From NCBI RefSeq assembly GCF_003984645.1, contig NZ_RWKI01000002.1, positions 310,001 to 374,000 of the forward strand: a DNA stretch of 64,000 bases. Reading direction: 5' to 3'. The DNA comes from Variovorax sp. MHTC-1. GTDB taxonomy: Bacteria; Pseudomonadota; Gammaproteobacteria; Burkholderiales; Burkholderiaceae_C. The notes beneath the pieces were generated by a model. The model worked only from the letters and a program-made list of their open reading frames with translations, did not search any database and had not been told where the DNA came from. The position numbers were made by a program, and so were the translations under genes. This document shows, in pieces, positions 1 through 9,895 of the stretch (the first letter of the stretch is position 1; every line of letters starts with the position of its first letter).

Positions 1-11
1 TGTTCACCAAC

Positions 12-41
12 AAAAAGCCCCGCAATGCGGGGCTTTTGTTT
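12..41. terminator. Rho-independent terminator, probably bidirectional
   Basis: A perfect 11-bp stem (13-23 paired with 27-37) encloses a 3-nt loop. A-rich sequence lies on the left and T-rich sequence on the right, so it can work in both directions. It lies just past the stop of the minus-strand glutathione S-transferase gene and probably also ends a plus-strand gene left of the window. Confidence 0.85.
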
Positions 42-57
42 GGGGCGCTGGATGGCT

Positions 58-669
58 CTAAGGCGCCGTGTCGGCGAAGCTGGGACGCAGCATCAGCTTG
101 TCGTAGAGCTTGCTCAGGTTCGAATGCTCGCTGCGCCAGTCGATCTCGGGAAAGCGATAGCCGACCCAGCCGAGCGCGCAGCCGACCGCGATGTCCGACA
201 GGCTCAGGTGGATGCCGCTGCAAAAAGGCTTGTCGCCCAGGCCCTTGGCCATCGCGCGGATGCCGCCCTCGACTTTGGCGCGCTGGCGGTCGATCCAGGC
301 CTGGCTGCGCTCGCCATCGGCGCGGCGGGCCCAACTCGCCTCGAGGCGCCAAAGCACGCCTGCATCCATGACGCCGTCGGCCAGAGCTTCCCAGGTCTTC
401 ACCTCGGCGCGCTCGCGGCTTTGCTGCGGGATCAGCTTGCCGACCGGCGAGAGGGTGTCGAGGTACTCGACGATCACGCGCGAGTCGAACATGGCCTCGC
501 TGCCGTCCATGATCAGGCAGGGAACCTTGCCGAGGGGATTGGAACTGGCGATGGTCGTGTCTTCGGACCAGACGTCTTCGATCACGAACTGGTAGTCGAG
601 CCGCTTTTCGGCCATGACCACGCGCACCTTGCGCACATAGGGGCTGGCAGCGGATCCGATCAGTTTCAT
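58..669 (-). CDS. Glutathione S-transferase family protein
   Basis: A 203-residue cytosolic GST-like protein. The N-terminal thioredoxin-fold half (about 1-78) shows the loop NPLGKVPCL at 44-52, whose cis-proline contacts glutathione, and the DSR segment at 62-64 that binds the gamma-glutamyl group. An all-alpha GST C-domain follows (about 90-200). The ATG at 669 is preferred over upstream codons because the fold begins at once (MKLIGSAASPYVRKV) and a purine-rich GGGAGAG ribosome site precedes it. The gene is transcribed towards the 12-41 terminator and stands alone. The substrate is unknown. Family assignment is firm, subclass is not. Confidence 0.9.
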   Translation of the reverse strand: MKLIGSAASPYVRKVRVVMAEKRLDYQFVIEDVWSEDTTIASSNPLGKVPCLIMDGSEAMFDSRVIVEYLDTLSPVGKLIPQQSRERAEVKTWEALADGVMDAGVLWRLEASWARRADGERSQAWIDRQRAKVEGGIRAMAKGLGDKPFCSGIHLSLSDIAVGCALGWVGYRFPEIDWRSEHSNLSKLYDKLMLRPSFADTAP

Positions 670-775
670 GCAGGCTCTCTCCCTTCCGGGGTCGTCGTTG
701 TAGCGTTTTGATTCTAGGTGAACGCACGCAGTGCAGAATCCGGCTCCATACCAACGAGGGAGAAGGTAGGAAAGC

Positions 776-1936
776 ATGGACATCGAAGCGCCCATCGACG
801 CGACTGCGGAACGCCATCCGATCGAGTTCACGGCCAGCGGCAGCGAGTACTTCCGCATCTGGATCGTGAACCTGCTGCTGATCGTGGTCACGCTGGGCAT
901 CTACCTGCCCTGGGCCAAGGTCCGCAAGCTCAAGTACTTCTACAGCAACACCTGGGTCGGCGGCGACGCGCTGGACTTTCATGGCGAGCCGGTCAAGATG
1001 CTGCGCGGCACGCTGATCGCCGCCGGCTTCCTGATCGCCTATTCGGTGGGCAGCAACTTCTCCGGCTGGGCCGCCCTGGTGGCGGCGCTGGCCTTCGTCG
1101 TGCTGTGGCCCGCCCTGTTCCGCGCCGCGATGCGCTTCCGGCTCGCCAACACCAGCTGGCGCGGCCTGCGCTTCCGTTTCGCCGGCGATACGGCCGGTGC
1201 CTATGCCTGCATGCTGCCGCCGCTCGCGCTGGCGCTGCTGCCGGTGGCGATCGCCGGCGCGATGGCGGGCGCGCCGGGCGACGAGGAGGTCCAGCAGGCG
1301 CTGCCGGCCGTTGCGGCCGGCGTGATCGGCCTCGGCATGCTGATCTTCGTGGTGGGCCTGCCCTACTTCCTCTGGCGCGTGAAGCGCTACCAGCACGACA
1401 ACTACGCCATCGGCGGACTGCAGACCCGGCTCAAGGCCGACGTGGGCGTGCTCTACGGCATCTTCATCAAGCTGATCGCGCTGAGCTTCGTCGCCTTCCT
1501 GATCGCCATCGTCGTGTTCGGCGGCCTGGCCTTCGCCGGCCGCAAGAGCGGCATGGGCGCGGCCTTCGTGCTGCTGGCCGTGGTGCTGGGCTTCGGCGGC
1601 ATCCTGCTGTTCAACATCCTGCCCAAGTCCTATCTGCAGGTGCGGCTGCAGAACCTGCTGTGGTCGACCACCGGCAACGAGCTGATGCGTTTCGACAGCC
1701 GCCTGCTGTTCAAGGGCTACCTGGGCCTGCAGTGCAAGAACTACCTGCTGATCTTCCTGACCCTCGGCCTCTACTGGCCCTTCGCCGTGGTGAACACGCG
1801 GCGCGCGCAGATCGAGGCGATCGAACTGCAGACCCGCATCGGGCTGGACAGGATCAGCCAGGTGGCGGGGCGCGAGGACCCGGGCGCGGCGGGCGACATG
1901 GCGGCCGACCTGTTCGGCCTGGACATCGGGATGTGA
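776..1936 (+). CDS. DUF898 (YjgN family) multi-pass inner-membrane protein
   Basis: A 386-residue integral membrane protein of the YjgN/DUF898 family. The hallmark first segment (IVNLLLIVVTLGIYLPWAKV, about 38-57) is repeated near the C-terminus as LLIFLTLGLYWPFAVVNTRR, so the family's internal repeat is visible, with further hydrophobic segments between. The function of the family is unknown. Its stop overlaps the GTG start of the next gene, an M48 metallopeptidase, by four bases (GTGA), implying translational coupling and a shared role at the membrane. An AGGAAAGC purine stretch lies just before the ATG. Confidence 0.88.
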   Translation: MDIEAPIDATAERHPIEFTASGSEYFRIWIVNLLLIVVTLGIYLPWAKVRKLKYFYSNTWVGGDALDFHGEPVKMLRGTLIAAGFLIAYSVGSNFSGWAALVAALAFVVLWPALFRAAMRFRLANTSWRGLRFRFAGDTAGAYACMLPPLALALLPVAIAGAMAGAPGDEEVQQALPAVAAGVIGLGMLIFVVGLPYFLWRVKRYQHDNYAIGGLQTRLKADVGVLYGIFIKLIALSFVAFLIAIVVFGGLAFAGRKSGMGAAFVLLAVVLGFGGILLFNILPKSYLQVRLQNLLWSTTGNELMRFDSRLLFKGYLGLQCKNYLLIFLTLGLYWPFAVVNTRRAQIEAIELQTRIGLDRISQVAGREDPGAAGDMAADLFGLDIGM

Positions 1937-2997
1937 GCACGGCCCTCGACGCCCGTTTCTTCGACGGTCGCAGCAGCCGGCCGCACGCGGCGCGCCTGCA
2001 TGTGCAGGGCGACCTGCTGACGATCGCCCCGGCGCCCGGCGAAGCCTTCGAGGCGCTCACGGTACCGCTGGCCCAGGTGCGCTGGCCCGAGCGCACGCGG
2101 CACGGCGGACGCATCGCGCAATTGCCGCAGGGCGCCAGCGTGCAGGCGCTCGACGTCGCGGCCTGGGACGAATGGGCCGCGCGGCAAGGCCGCGCCGACA
2201 GCTGGGTGGTGCGCGCCCAGCAGAACTGGCGCGGCGTCGCGATCGCCTTCGTGCTGCTGTTGGCCGCCACCGCGGCCATGTACCAGTGGGGCCTGCCCTG
2301 GGTGGCGCGCGGCGTCACCGCGGCGGTGCCGATTCGCGTCGACGCCTTGATCGGCGAGGAGGTGCTGGCCTCGGTCGACCAGTCGCTGCTGCAGCCCAGC
2401 GCCCTGCCGCCCGCCGAGCAGGAACGCATCCGCCGCGCCTTCGCGCGGATGGTGCAGGCGGCGCATCCGGAGGACGCGCCGGCCTGGAAGCTCGAGTTCC
2501 GGCGCGGCCGCGACAAGCAGCTGGGGCCGAATGCGCTGGCGCTGCCGGGAGGCACCATCATCCTCACCGACGAACTCGTGCGGCTGATGCCCGGCAACGA
2601 CGAGGCGGTGCTGGGGGTGCTGGGCCACGAGTTCGGCCATGTGCGCCTGCGCCATGCGATGCGGCAGCTGGTGCAGGTCTCGGCGGTCGGCTTCGCGGTA
2701 TCGGTCGCCTTCGGCGACTACGGCACGCTGATCGGCAGCGCGCCGGTGCTGCTGGCCACGCTGGGCTACTCGCGCGATGCCGAACGCGAAGCCGACGCGG
2801 AATCGGTGCGCCTGATGCGCGCCGTGGGCATTTCGCCGCGCACGATGGTCGGCTTCTTCGAGGCCATCGAACGCTGGCGCGGCGAGCAGAAACGCGCCGG
2901 ACTCGACGACGACACCATCGGCCTGGCCTTCTCCTCGCATCCGGCCACGGCCGAGCGGATCGCGTTTTTCAGGGAGGCGGCCGAGAGCGCAAATTGA
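1933..2997 (+). CDS. M48 family membrane-anchored zinc metallopeptidase
   Basis: A 354-residue protein. The N-terminal about 90 residues resemble no catalytic domain. One transmembrane segment follows (VAIAFVLLLAATAAMYQW, about 100-117), then an M48 peptidase domain with the zinc/catalytic motif HEFGH at 232-236 and a downstream glutamate in the EREADAESV segment expected to supply the third ligand. The GTG at 1933 is chosen because it overlaps the upstream DUF898 stop and the sequence is colinear from there; no closer ATG exists. The pairing of DUF898 with M48 suggests cleavage or quality control of membrane proteins, but the substrate is unknown. Confidence 0.87.
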   Translation: MSTALDARFFDGRSSRPHAARLHVQGDLLTIAPAPGEAFEALTVPLAQVRWPERTRHGGRIAQLPQGASVQALDVAAWDEWAARQGRADSWVVRAQQNWRGVAIAFVLLLAATAAMYQWGLPWVARGVTAAVPIRVDALIGEEVLASVDQSLLQPSALPPAEQERIRRAFARMVQAAHPEDAPAWKLEFRRGRDKQLGPNALALPGGTIILTDELVRLMPGNDEAVLGVLGHEFGHVRLRHAMRQLVQVSAVGFAVSVAFGDYGTLIGSAPVLLATLGYSRDAEREADAESVRLMRAVGISPRTMVGFFEAIERWRGEQKRAGLDDDTIGLAFSSHPATAERIAFFREAAESAN

Positions 2998-3018
2998 TTG
3001 CGGCAGGGCGCCACCTAA

Positions 3019-4406
<1,388 letters not shown>

Positions 4407-4407
<1 letters not shown>

Positions 4408-4967
4408 TGGCGCTGAAATCCACGATCTTCAAAGCCAACCTCGCTGTCGCCGACATCGATCACAGCTACTACGCCGACCACGCACTGACCCTCGCGCGCC
4501 ACCCCAGCGAGACCGACGAGCGGATGATGATCCGGCTGGTGGCGCTGGCGCTCAACGCCTACAAGCTGCAGGACGTGTGCAACGGCGACGGCACGCTGGC
4601 CTTCGGCGCCGGCCTGTCGAACCCCGACGAGCCCGACGTCTGGCTGCGCGATTTCACCGGCGAGGTGAAGCTCTGGATCGAGGTCGGGCAGCCCGAGGAC
4701 AAGCCGGTCATCAAGGCCTGCGGGAAGGCCGACGAAGTCATCGTCTACTGCTTCAATCACGCGGCCGAAATCTGGTGGCGCGGCATCGAGAACAAGCTCA
4801 CGCGGCCGCAGAACCTCAGCGTGTTCCGCGTGCCCACGGCCGCCTCGCAGTCGCTCGCCGCGCTCGCGCAGCGCTCCATGCAGCTGCAGGCCACGATCCA
4901 GGAAGGCACGCTGATGCTGGGCGACGGCACGCACAACATCGACATCGAGCCCGTGCGGCTGAAGTAG
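4407..4967 (+). CDS. yaeQ: YaeQ family protein
   Basis: A 186-residue protein that matches YaeQ along its whole length, beginning MALKSTIFKANLAVADIDHS. Members adopt a PD-(D/E)XK nuclease-like fold with no firmly established activity; an acidic/Lys cluster (LWIEVGQPEDKPVIKAC, about 91-107) corresponds to that core. It overlaps purB by one base and is presumably co-transcribed. It converges on the DUF2007 gene, with only 11 bases between the stops and no obvious terminator hairpin. Confidence 0.92.
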
Positions 4968-4978
4968 GCGGGCTCGGT

Positions 4979-5284
4979 TCAGGCGGGCGGCATCATCGCG
5001 CCGCACTGCCAGCACTGCTCGAAGCCGCCTTCGACGAGTTCGCCGCAGCTGCATTGCCAGCGCCGCTGCGGCCGGTGCTGCAGCTCGTGGAGCAAGCGCT
5101 CGGCCAGCGCGAACTGGGCTTCGTCCTCGATCCAGATCTCGGGCAGGCATTGATCGGGCGGCAACTGCCCGGCCGCGGCGCCGAGGTATTCGCGCTGCAC
5201 CGAGGCCGCGACGCCGTCTTCGCGCAGCGCATGCACCCACAGCGTGGCGATTGCCAGGTTGGGGGCTTGCACGAGGCGGCGCAT
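4979..5284 (-). CDS. DUF2007 putative signal-transducing protein with C-terminal zinc ribbon
   Basis: A 101-residue protein. The N-terminal about 70 residues form a DUF2007-type fold (an 'address' of a small alpha/beta protein), with segments such as PPDQCLPEIWIEDEAQFALA. The C-terminus carries a CxC...CxxC arrangement (WQCSCGE then CWQCG), likely one bound zinc. The function is unknown. It lies 12 bases downstream of the DUF3717/DUF1289 gene on the same strand, so the two small Cys-rich genes probably form an operon. Confidence 0.8.
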   Translation of the reverse strand: MRRLVQAPNLAIATLWVHALREDGVAASVQREYLGAAAGQLPPDQCLPEIWIEDEAQFALAERLLHELQHRPQRRWQCSCGELVEGGFEQCWQCGAMMPPA

Positions 5285-5296
5285 TGGAATTTCTTT

Positions 5297-5749
5297 TCAG
5301 CGCGGCGCGTCGGCCGCAACCGGGTCGTCGGGCCAGACGTGCTCGGCCTCCCGCGCCCGCTCGGCGTACTTGTTGAAGCGCCAGGCGCTGTCCTGCATGG
5401 TGATGCGGCGCCAGGTCGAGCGCTTCTCGCCCGGGGTCATGGCGGGCCAGTGCTGCACCTCGTCGAAGCTGCGCCCGCAGCCCTTGCACTCGTCGTCGCC
5501 CTGGCTGGTGGAGCAGATGGCGATGCAGGGCGTGTCGGGCGTGCCGAGGTACCACGCCAGCCAGGCATCCCAGGCATCTCTGGGAAAGCCCGCCTCGTCG
5601 ACCTCGTCCTCGTGGTGAAACACCATGAGCGCGTAGACCTCGGCCAGCGCGCGCAGCTCGGGCGCGAGGGTGATGCCATCGGGCGAGGGCTTCTGCTCGC
5701 GCCAGAAGTTGATGGCGGCCTCGATGTCGGTGATGTGGATGGCGGCCAT
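5297..5749 (-). CDS. DUF3717 / DUF1289 domain Cys-rich protein
   Basis: A 150-residue protein. The N-terminal DUF3717 segment (ITDIEAAINFWRE, about 6-18) is followed by a DUF1289-type Cys motif, PCIAICS...ECKGCGR, about 73-94, which probably binds a metal. The ATG at 5749 begins right before the conserved domain; a TTG 13 codons upstream (5788) is possible but adds no conserved sequence. The function is not established. Operon with the DUF2007 gene downstream. Confidence 0.8.
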   Translation of the reverse strand: MAAIHITDIEAAINFWREQKPSPDGITLAPELRALAEVYALMVFHHEDEVDEAGFPRDAWDAWLAWYLGTPDTPCIAICSTSQGDDECKGCGRSFDEVQHWPAMTPGEKRSTWRRITMQDSAWRFNKYAERAREAEHVWPDDPVAADAPR

Positions 5750-5930
5750 GAGGTCGGAAAAATGCGAGCGGGCATCATAGTCCGGCAAAGTCCCAAGGCG
5801 ATCGAAGGTTATGCGGCGCTACAGAATCCATAGCGCCGGATGGCCGAACAATGGCGCATGCGGACGTTTTTTCTTTGAGGCGCGGAGAAATTCAGGTTGC
5901 CACGCCGGGGGTCTCGATGCTTTAATCCGG

Positions 5931-6060
5931 GCCACGAAGGGGAGTAGCTCCCGTCCGCTTTTCGCAAAGCGGATATCGCCAGGTCGTCAATACGAAGCAC
6001 ACAACACTTCCGGCCTGACGGGCAGCCGCACGCGCTGCCGAGCAAGACCTTCGATTTGAA
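5931..6060 (+). promoter_or_regulatory. yybP-ykoY manganese riboswitch
   Basis: The two conserved internal-loop halves of the yybP-ykoY aptamer are present: GGGGAGTAGC at 5939-5948 and CCGAGCAAGACC at 6038-6049. They are closed by a basal helix CGAAGG (5935-5940) with CCTTCG (6048-6053). A strong internal hairpin (CCGCTTT / AAAGCGG, about 5955-5972) lies between. The family senses Mn2+ and commonly controls TerC/Alx and Mn exporters; here it sits about 110 bases before terC. Whether it acts by termination or by ribosome-site access cannot be decided by eye. Confidence 0.9.
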
Positions 6061-6168
6061 CCCGTGCAGGTTTGATCGAAGCGATTGCAAGTTCCCGGGG
6101 CCACCCGGTCCTCATTCAGTCGCTTCATCCGAGCTGCTCGGAATAGAGCAAAACGAACAGAGGACTTT

Positions 6169-6906
6169 ATGGAACAGTTCATGGCCCCCGAATTTTGGGT
6201 CGCCGTCGGTCAAATCATTATGATCGACATCCTGCTCGGTGGCGACAACGCCGTCGTGATCGCGCTGGCCTGCCGCAAGCTGCCGCCGGCGATGCGCACC
6301 AAGGGCATTCTCTGGGGCACGGCGGGCGCCATTATCCTGCGCGTGATCCTGATCTTCTTCGCGCTCACGCTGCTTGCGATCCCGTTCCTGAAGGTGGTAG
6401 GCGCCCTGCTGCTGGTGTGGATCGGCGTCAAACTGCTCGCGCCCGACCATGACGATGCGCACGGCAACATCGCCGCCAGCGACAAGCTCTGGGCCGCCGT
6501 CAAGACCGTGATCGTGGCCGACCTGGTGATGAGCGTGGACAACGTGATCGCGATCGCCGGCGCCGCCCAGGGTGCGGGCGAGGGCCACCAGATGCCGCTC
6601 GTGATCTTCGGTCTGCTGGTCAGCATCCCGATCATCGTGTGGGGCAGCCAGCTGGTCATCAAGCTGATGGACCGCTTCCCGATCATCATCACGGCGGGCG
6701 GCATGCTGCTGGGCTGGATCGCCGGCACGATGGCGGTGAGCGACCCGGCCGTGGTCAACCCCGCCGCCTGGACCTGGGTGCCCAAGGTGCCGCAGACCGA
6801 CACGGTGCGCTACATTGCCGGTATCGGCGGCGCGCTGCTGGTGCTGGCCATCGGCAAGTGGGTTGCCATGCGCAAGCCGAAGCCTGAAAGCACCGCCACT
6901 GCCTGA
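6169..6906 (+). CDS. TerC family integral membrane protein (probable manganese exporter)
   Basis: A 245-residue membrane protein of the TerC/Alx family with about seven hydrophobic helices. Conserved acidic membrane motifs are present: DILLGGDNAVVIAL near the N-terminus and DLVMSVDNVIAIAGAA in the middle, the family's paired N-D metal-site helices. The ATG at 6169 is used because it begins the family's usual N-terminus and follows a GAGGAC site. The upstream yybP-ykoY element suggests Mn2+ induction and a role in metal efflux or metallation of exported enzymes. A second TerC paralogue lies at 43698-44381. Confidence 0.92.
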   Translation: MEQFMAPEFWVAVGQIIMIDILLGGDNAVVIALACRKLPPAMRTKGILWGTAGAIILRVILIFFALTLLAIPFLKVVGALLLVWIGVKLLAPDHDDAHGNIAASDKLWAAVKTVIVADLVMSVDNVIAIAGAAQGAGEGHQMPLVIFGLLVSIPIIVWGSQLVIKLMDRFPIIITAGGMLLGWIAGTMAVSDPAVVNPAAWTWVPKVPQTDTVRYIAGIGGALLVLAIGKWVAMRKPKPESTATA

Positions 6907-6930
6907 TCTCGCAGGAAAGAAGGAGCACCC

Positions 6931-7395
6931 ATGGAAAAGATCATTCTGTATGTCGACGATGCGGCCTATGCGCGCGAGTTTCTCGCCAAGCTGTCGCCGG
7001 CAGCGGTCGGCACGGGTGCTAGGCATTGGGTGCTGGTGGCTTGCGCGCCGCGCATGACGCATCGCATCAGCAAGTGGGTGAGCCACAGCGCGCGCGAGAA
7101 CTGGCGCGCCAAGTGGTTCGCGAAGGTGCAGGAGCAGCTGCTGCCGGTGCTGCGGCTGCGCGACGGCCAGGTCACGCCGGTTCTCGCCAAGGGTCCGCTC
7201 GCCGAGCTGACCCAGCAGCTGAAGCTGGAGCACGGCGCGGCCCAGGTGGTCGATGCGCGGCGGCCGAAGATCGGCGTCGACCTCGAGCCCGTGGCGCCGG
7301 ACGTGCCCTCGCCCGGCCAGTCGGGCTGGGCCGTGCCGGGCGGGGTGCTGGGCATGGGTGCGCTGCTGGTGCTGGCCAACGAGCTGTCGGAATAG
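6931..7395 (+). CDS. Conserved hypothetical protein with C-terminal hydrophobic segment
   Basis: A 154-residue protein I do not recognise as a named family. The N-terminus (MEKIILYVDDAAYAREFLA) looks like the first strand-helix of a universal-stress-like Rossmann fold. The C-terminus ends in a glycine-rich hydrophobic stretch (VPGGVLGMGALLVLANEL) that may associate with the membrane. An AGAAGGAG ribosome site precedes the ATG. It follows terC by 24 bases and precedes the holin-like gene by 27, so it could ride on the Mn-responsive transcript. Confidence 0.7.
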   Translation: MEKIILYVDDAAYAREFLAKLSPAAVGTGARHWVLVACAPRMTHRISKWVSHSARENWRAKWFAKVQEQLLPVLRLRDGQVTPVLAKGPLAELTQQLKLEHGAAQVVDARRPKIGVDLEPVAPDVPSPGQSGWAVPGGVLGMGALLVLANELSE

Positions 7396-7422
7396 GGCCC
7401 ATCCAGCGCCCTCGTCCGACGC

Positions 7423-7782
7423 ATGCGACTTCTCATCAAATGGCTGCTGAGCGCGCTCGCGCTCCTCGCAGTCACCTACGTCTACAGCGGCGTGCAGGTG
7501 CCGAACTTTACCTCGGCGCTGATCGCCGCGGCGGTGATCGGCCTGCTCAACATGTTCGTGCGGCCGGTGCTGGTGGTGCTCACGCTGCCGGTCAGCATCG
7601 TCACGCTGGGACTCTTCCTGTTCGTGATCAACGCCCTCCTGTTCTGGGCCGCCTCGGGGCTGCTGTCGGGCTTCCATGTCAACGGCTTCGTGGCCGCGCT
7701 GATCGGCTCGCTGATCTATTCGCTGCTCGGCATCGTCATCGAGGCGGCGCTCGGCGGGCTGTTCGCCAAGCGGGTTATTTGA
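7423..7782 (+). CDS. Phage holin family IV-like small membrane protein
   Basis: A 119-residue protein made of four predicted transmembrane segments, matching the DUF360/'mycobacterial 4-TMS holin' family (YvlD-like) seen in many bacteria outside phages. Motifs include VRPVLVVLTLPVSIVTLGLF near the middle. There is no neighbouring endolysin or phage gene, so lysis is unlikely. Its last 8 bases overlap the 3' end of the convergent BepA-like gene. Confidence 0.8.
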   Translation: MRLLIKWLLSALALLAVTYVYSGVQVPNFTSALIAAAVIGLLNMFVRPVLVVLTLPVSIVTLGLFLFVINALLFWAASGLLSGFHVNGFVAALIGSLIYSLLGIVIEAALGGLFAKRVI

Positions 7783-9349
7783 GCGGCGGTTCGGCCGCCT
7801 GCTCCTTCACCAGTACCTCGACCGCCCGTGCGCGCGTGTCGATGATCGACGCCTCGTAGTGATCGATGGGCACCCCGCCCTGCCCATCCGCGCTCTTGCG
7901 CATCAGTTCCTGCGCAGCCTTGAACCGGTCGCGCGCACCCGCGTAGTCGAGCACCGCGACGTTGGCCTCGGCATCGGCACGCACCGCGCGCAGCGTGTCG
8001 TTCTGCGCCCCGTAGAGATTGGCCAGCGTGCGCCAGGCAGTCGCATCGCGCGGATGCTGGGCCACCCAGTCGCGCAGCGGCGCGACCATCGGCGCCGCAT
8101 TGCGGGTGGCGACCGCCGCTTGCGCGGCGAGCAGCATTTCGGGACGGTCCTCGGCCTTGGCGTCCAACAGCGCGGCCGCCTTGGGGGCGTCGTTCGCGGC
8201 GAGTTCGATCTCGGCTGAAAGCAGGCGCGCCAGGCGCGAGGCCGCCGCATCCTCCGACGTCCGCGCGACCAGCCGCTGCGCCAGCGCGCGGGCGGCCTTG
8301 AAATCGCGCAGCTCGTTGGCCGACAGCGCCGCCGCGTAGAGCGCGCCGGCCTGCTGGGCCGGCGCGCTGCGCGTGAATTCGCCGGCTCCGGCGGCGTTGA
8401 CCCACAGCCGCAGCACATCGACACCCGGCCGCGAGAGCACGCGCGCGCGGGCGGCGATCATCGCGTGGTCCATGACGAGCGGCATCGTGTGCTCCGCGCC
8501 CGGCTTGAACTGGAAGCGGCCCTGCATGTCCGAGATCCGCTCGCTGTTGAGCGGATGGCTGCGCAGGTAGGGATAGGAGCCGTTGTCGTTGAGGCGCGAG
8601 GCGTACTGCAGCTTTTCGAACATCGCGGCCGCGCCCTGCGGGGCGAAGCCGGCCTGCGTCATCACACCGAAGCCGACGCGGTCGGCCTCGCGCTCCATGT
8701 CGCGCGAGAAGCCGAGCTGGCTCTGCACGAAGGCGGCCTGGCTGCCCATCATCACCGCCTGCCCGGCATCCGGATTGCGGCTCTTGCCGGCCGCGATCAT
8801 GCCGAGGATCATGCCGGCGAGCAGCAGCGGCATCTGCCGGCTCTGCTTGGCCATGATGCGCGAGATGTGGCGCTGCGTGACGTGCGAGAGCTCGTGCCCG
8901 AGCACGGTGGCGAGCTCGTCGCGGCTGCCCGTGGCCGAGATCAGCCCCAGGTGCAGCCCGAGATAGCCGCCCGGCAGCGCGAAGGCGTTGATGCTGCGGT
9001 CGCGTCCCAGCAGCACCGTCCAGGCGAAGCGCTCGTCGAGCTCGGGCGTGAGATCGCCGCGGGTGCGCGCCGCAGCCAGCAGGCGCTGCCAGATGTCCTG
9101 CACATACTCGACCAGGACCGGGTCGTCGATGTAGTCGGGGTCGCGGTACAGCTCGCGCGCGATCTGGTCGCCGAGCCGACGCTCGGCGCTGGCGGTCATC
9201 TCCCCGCCGTCGCCCATCCCCGGCAGCAGCTGGGCCTGCGCCAGGGGCGGCAGGGCGAGCTGGGGCGCGATCAAAAGGGCAGCGCACAGGGCCCGCAGCC
9301 GAGGCTTGGGCGGTCGAATCGAAAGAGAGAAAAGAGTCAAGCGCGGCAT
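7775..9349 (-). CDS. Periplasmic M48 metalloprotease with TPR domain (BepA-like)
   Basis: A 524-residue exported protein. A signal peptide (about 1-39) ends at LAQA-Q. The M48 catalytic domain has HELSH at 152-156 and a downstream EREADRVGF helix carrying the third zinc ligand. A long helical C-terminal half (about 290-500) reads as TPR-like repeats. This is the architecture of BepA/YfgC, which degrades stalled outer-membrane proteins such as LptD and helps the BAM machinery. The gene is monocistronic and divergent from moaC. Family is sure; identity with BepA itself is inferred. Confidence 0.88.
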   Translation of the reverse strand: MPRLTLFSLSIRPPKPRLRALCAALLIAPQLALPPLAQAQLLPGMGDGGEMTASAERRLGDQIARELYRDPDYIDDPVLVEYVQDIWQRLLAAARTRGDLTPELDERFAWTVLLGRDRSINAFALPGGYLGLHLGLISATGSRDELATVLGHELSHVTQRHISRIMAKQSRQMPLLLAGMILGMIAAGKSRNPDAGQAVMMGSQAAFVQSQLGFSRDMEREADRVGFGVMTQAGFAPQGAAAMFEKLQYASRLNDNGSYPYLRSHPLNSERISDMQGRFQFKPGAEHTMPLVMDHAMIAARARVLSRPGVDVLRLWVNAAGAGEFTRSAPAQQAGALYAAALSANELRDFKAARALAQRLVARTSEDAAASRLARLLSAEIELAANDAPKAAALLDAKAEDRPEMLLAAQAAVATRNAAPMVAPLRDWVAQHPRDATAWRTLANLYGAQNDTLRAVRADAEANVAVLDYAGARDRFKAAQELMRKSADGQGGVPIDHYEASIIDTRARAVEVLVKEQAAEPPLK

Positions 9350-9403
9350 TCCTCGTCAATGGCTCGGCCTCGTATGATGCGTCACTCTACGGAACGTTCA
9401 TCC

Positions 9404-9895
9404 ATGAGTCCACTCACCCATTTCGACGCCCAAGGCCAGGCCCATATGGTCGACGTGGCCGCCAAGCCCGCCACCCACCGCGTGGCCGTGGCGACCGGCC
9501 GCATCGAGATGCAGGCCTCGACCCTGGCGCTGATCGAATCGGGCACGGCCAAGAAAGGCGACGTGCTCGGCATCGCGCGCATCGCGGGCATCCAGGCCGC
9601 CAAGAAGACCAGCGATTTGATTCCCTTATGCCATCCCCTTGCGCTGACGCGGGTGGCGGTGGCTTTCGCCATTGCCGACGGCGGGGTGCCGCAGGTGGCT
9701 TGCACAGCCACGGTCGAGACCGTCGGGCCCACCGGGGTCGAGATGGAGGCGCTGACAGCGGTGCAGGTGGCGCTGCTCACGATCTACGACATGTGCAAGG
9801 CGGTGGATCGGGGGATGACGATCAACGGGGTGCATCTGCTGGAGAAGCATGGGGGGAAGTCGGGGAGTTACGTGGCGGGGAAGGATCAGGCGTAG
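9404..9895 (+). CDS. moaC: Cyclic pyranopterin monophosphate synthase MoaC
   Basis: A 163-residue enzyme that converts the MoaA product (3',8-cyclo-GTP) to cyclic pyranopterin monophosphate in molybdenum-cofactor synthesis. Diagnostic blocks are intact: DLIPLCHPL, the [14 protein letters not shown] segment, and [14 protein letters not shown] with the C-terminal GGKSG lysine loop. The ATG at 9404 gives the usual length. No other moa genes adjoin it. Its last ten bases overlap the 3' end of the convergent glycosyltransferase gene. Confidence 0.97.
   Translation: MSPLTHFDAQGQAHMVDVAAKPATHRVAVATGRIEMQASTLALIESGTAKKGDVLGIARIAGIQAAKKTSDLIPLCHPLALTRVAVAFAIADGGVPQVACTATVETVGPTGVEMEALTAVQVALLTIYDMCKAVDRGMTINGVHLLEKHGGKSGSYVAGKDQA

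Noticed and set aside
6169..6906. Tellurite resistance determinant
   Set aside because: Only the TerC fold is present; no terZABDEF genes, and the leader is a manganese riboswitch.
7423..7782. Prophage holin
   Set aside because: No endolysin, capsid, integrase or att repeats nearby; the family is widespread as a chromosomal membrane protein.
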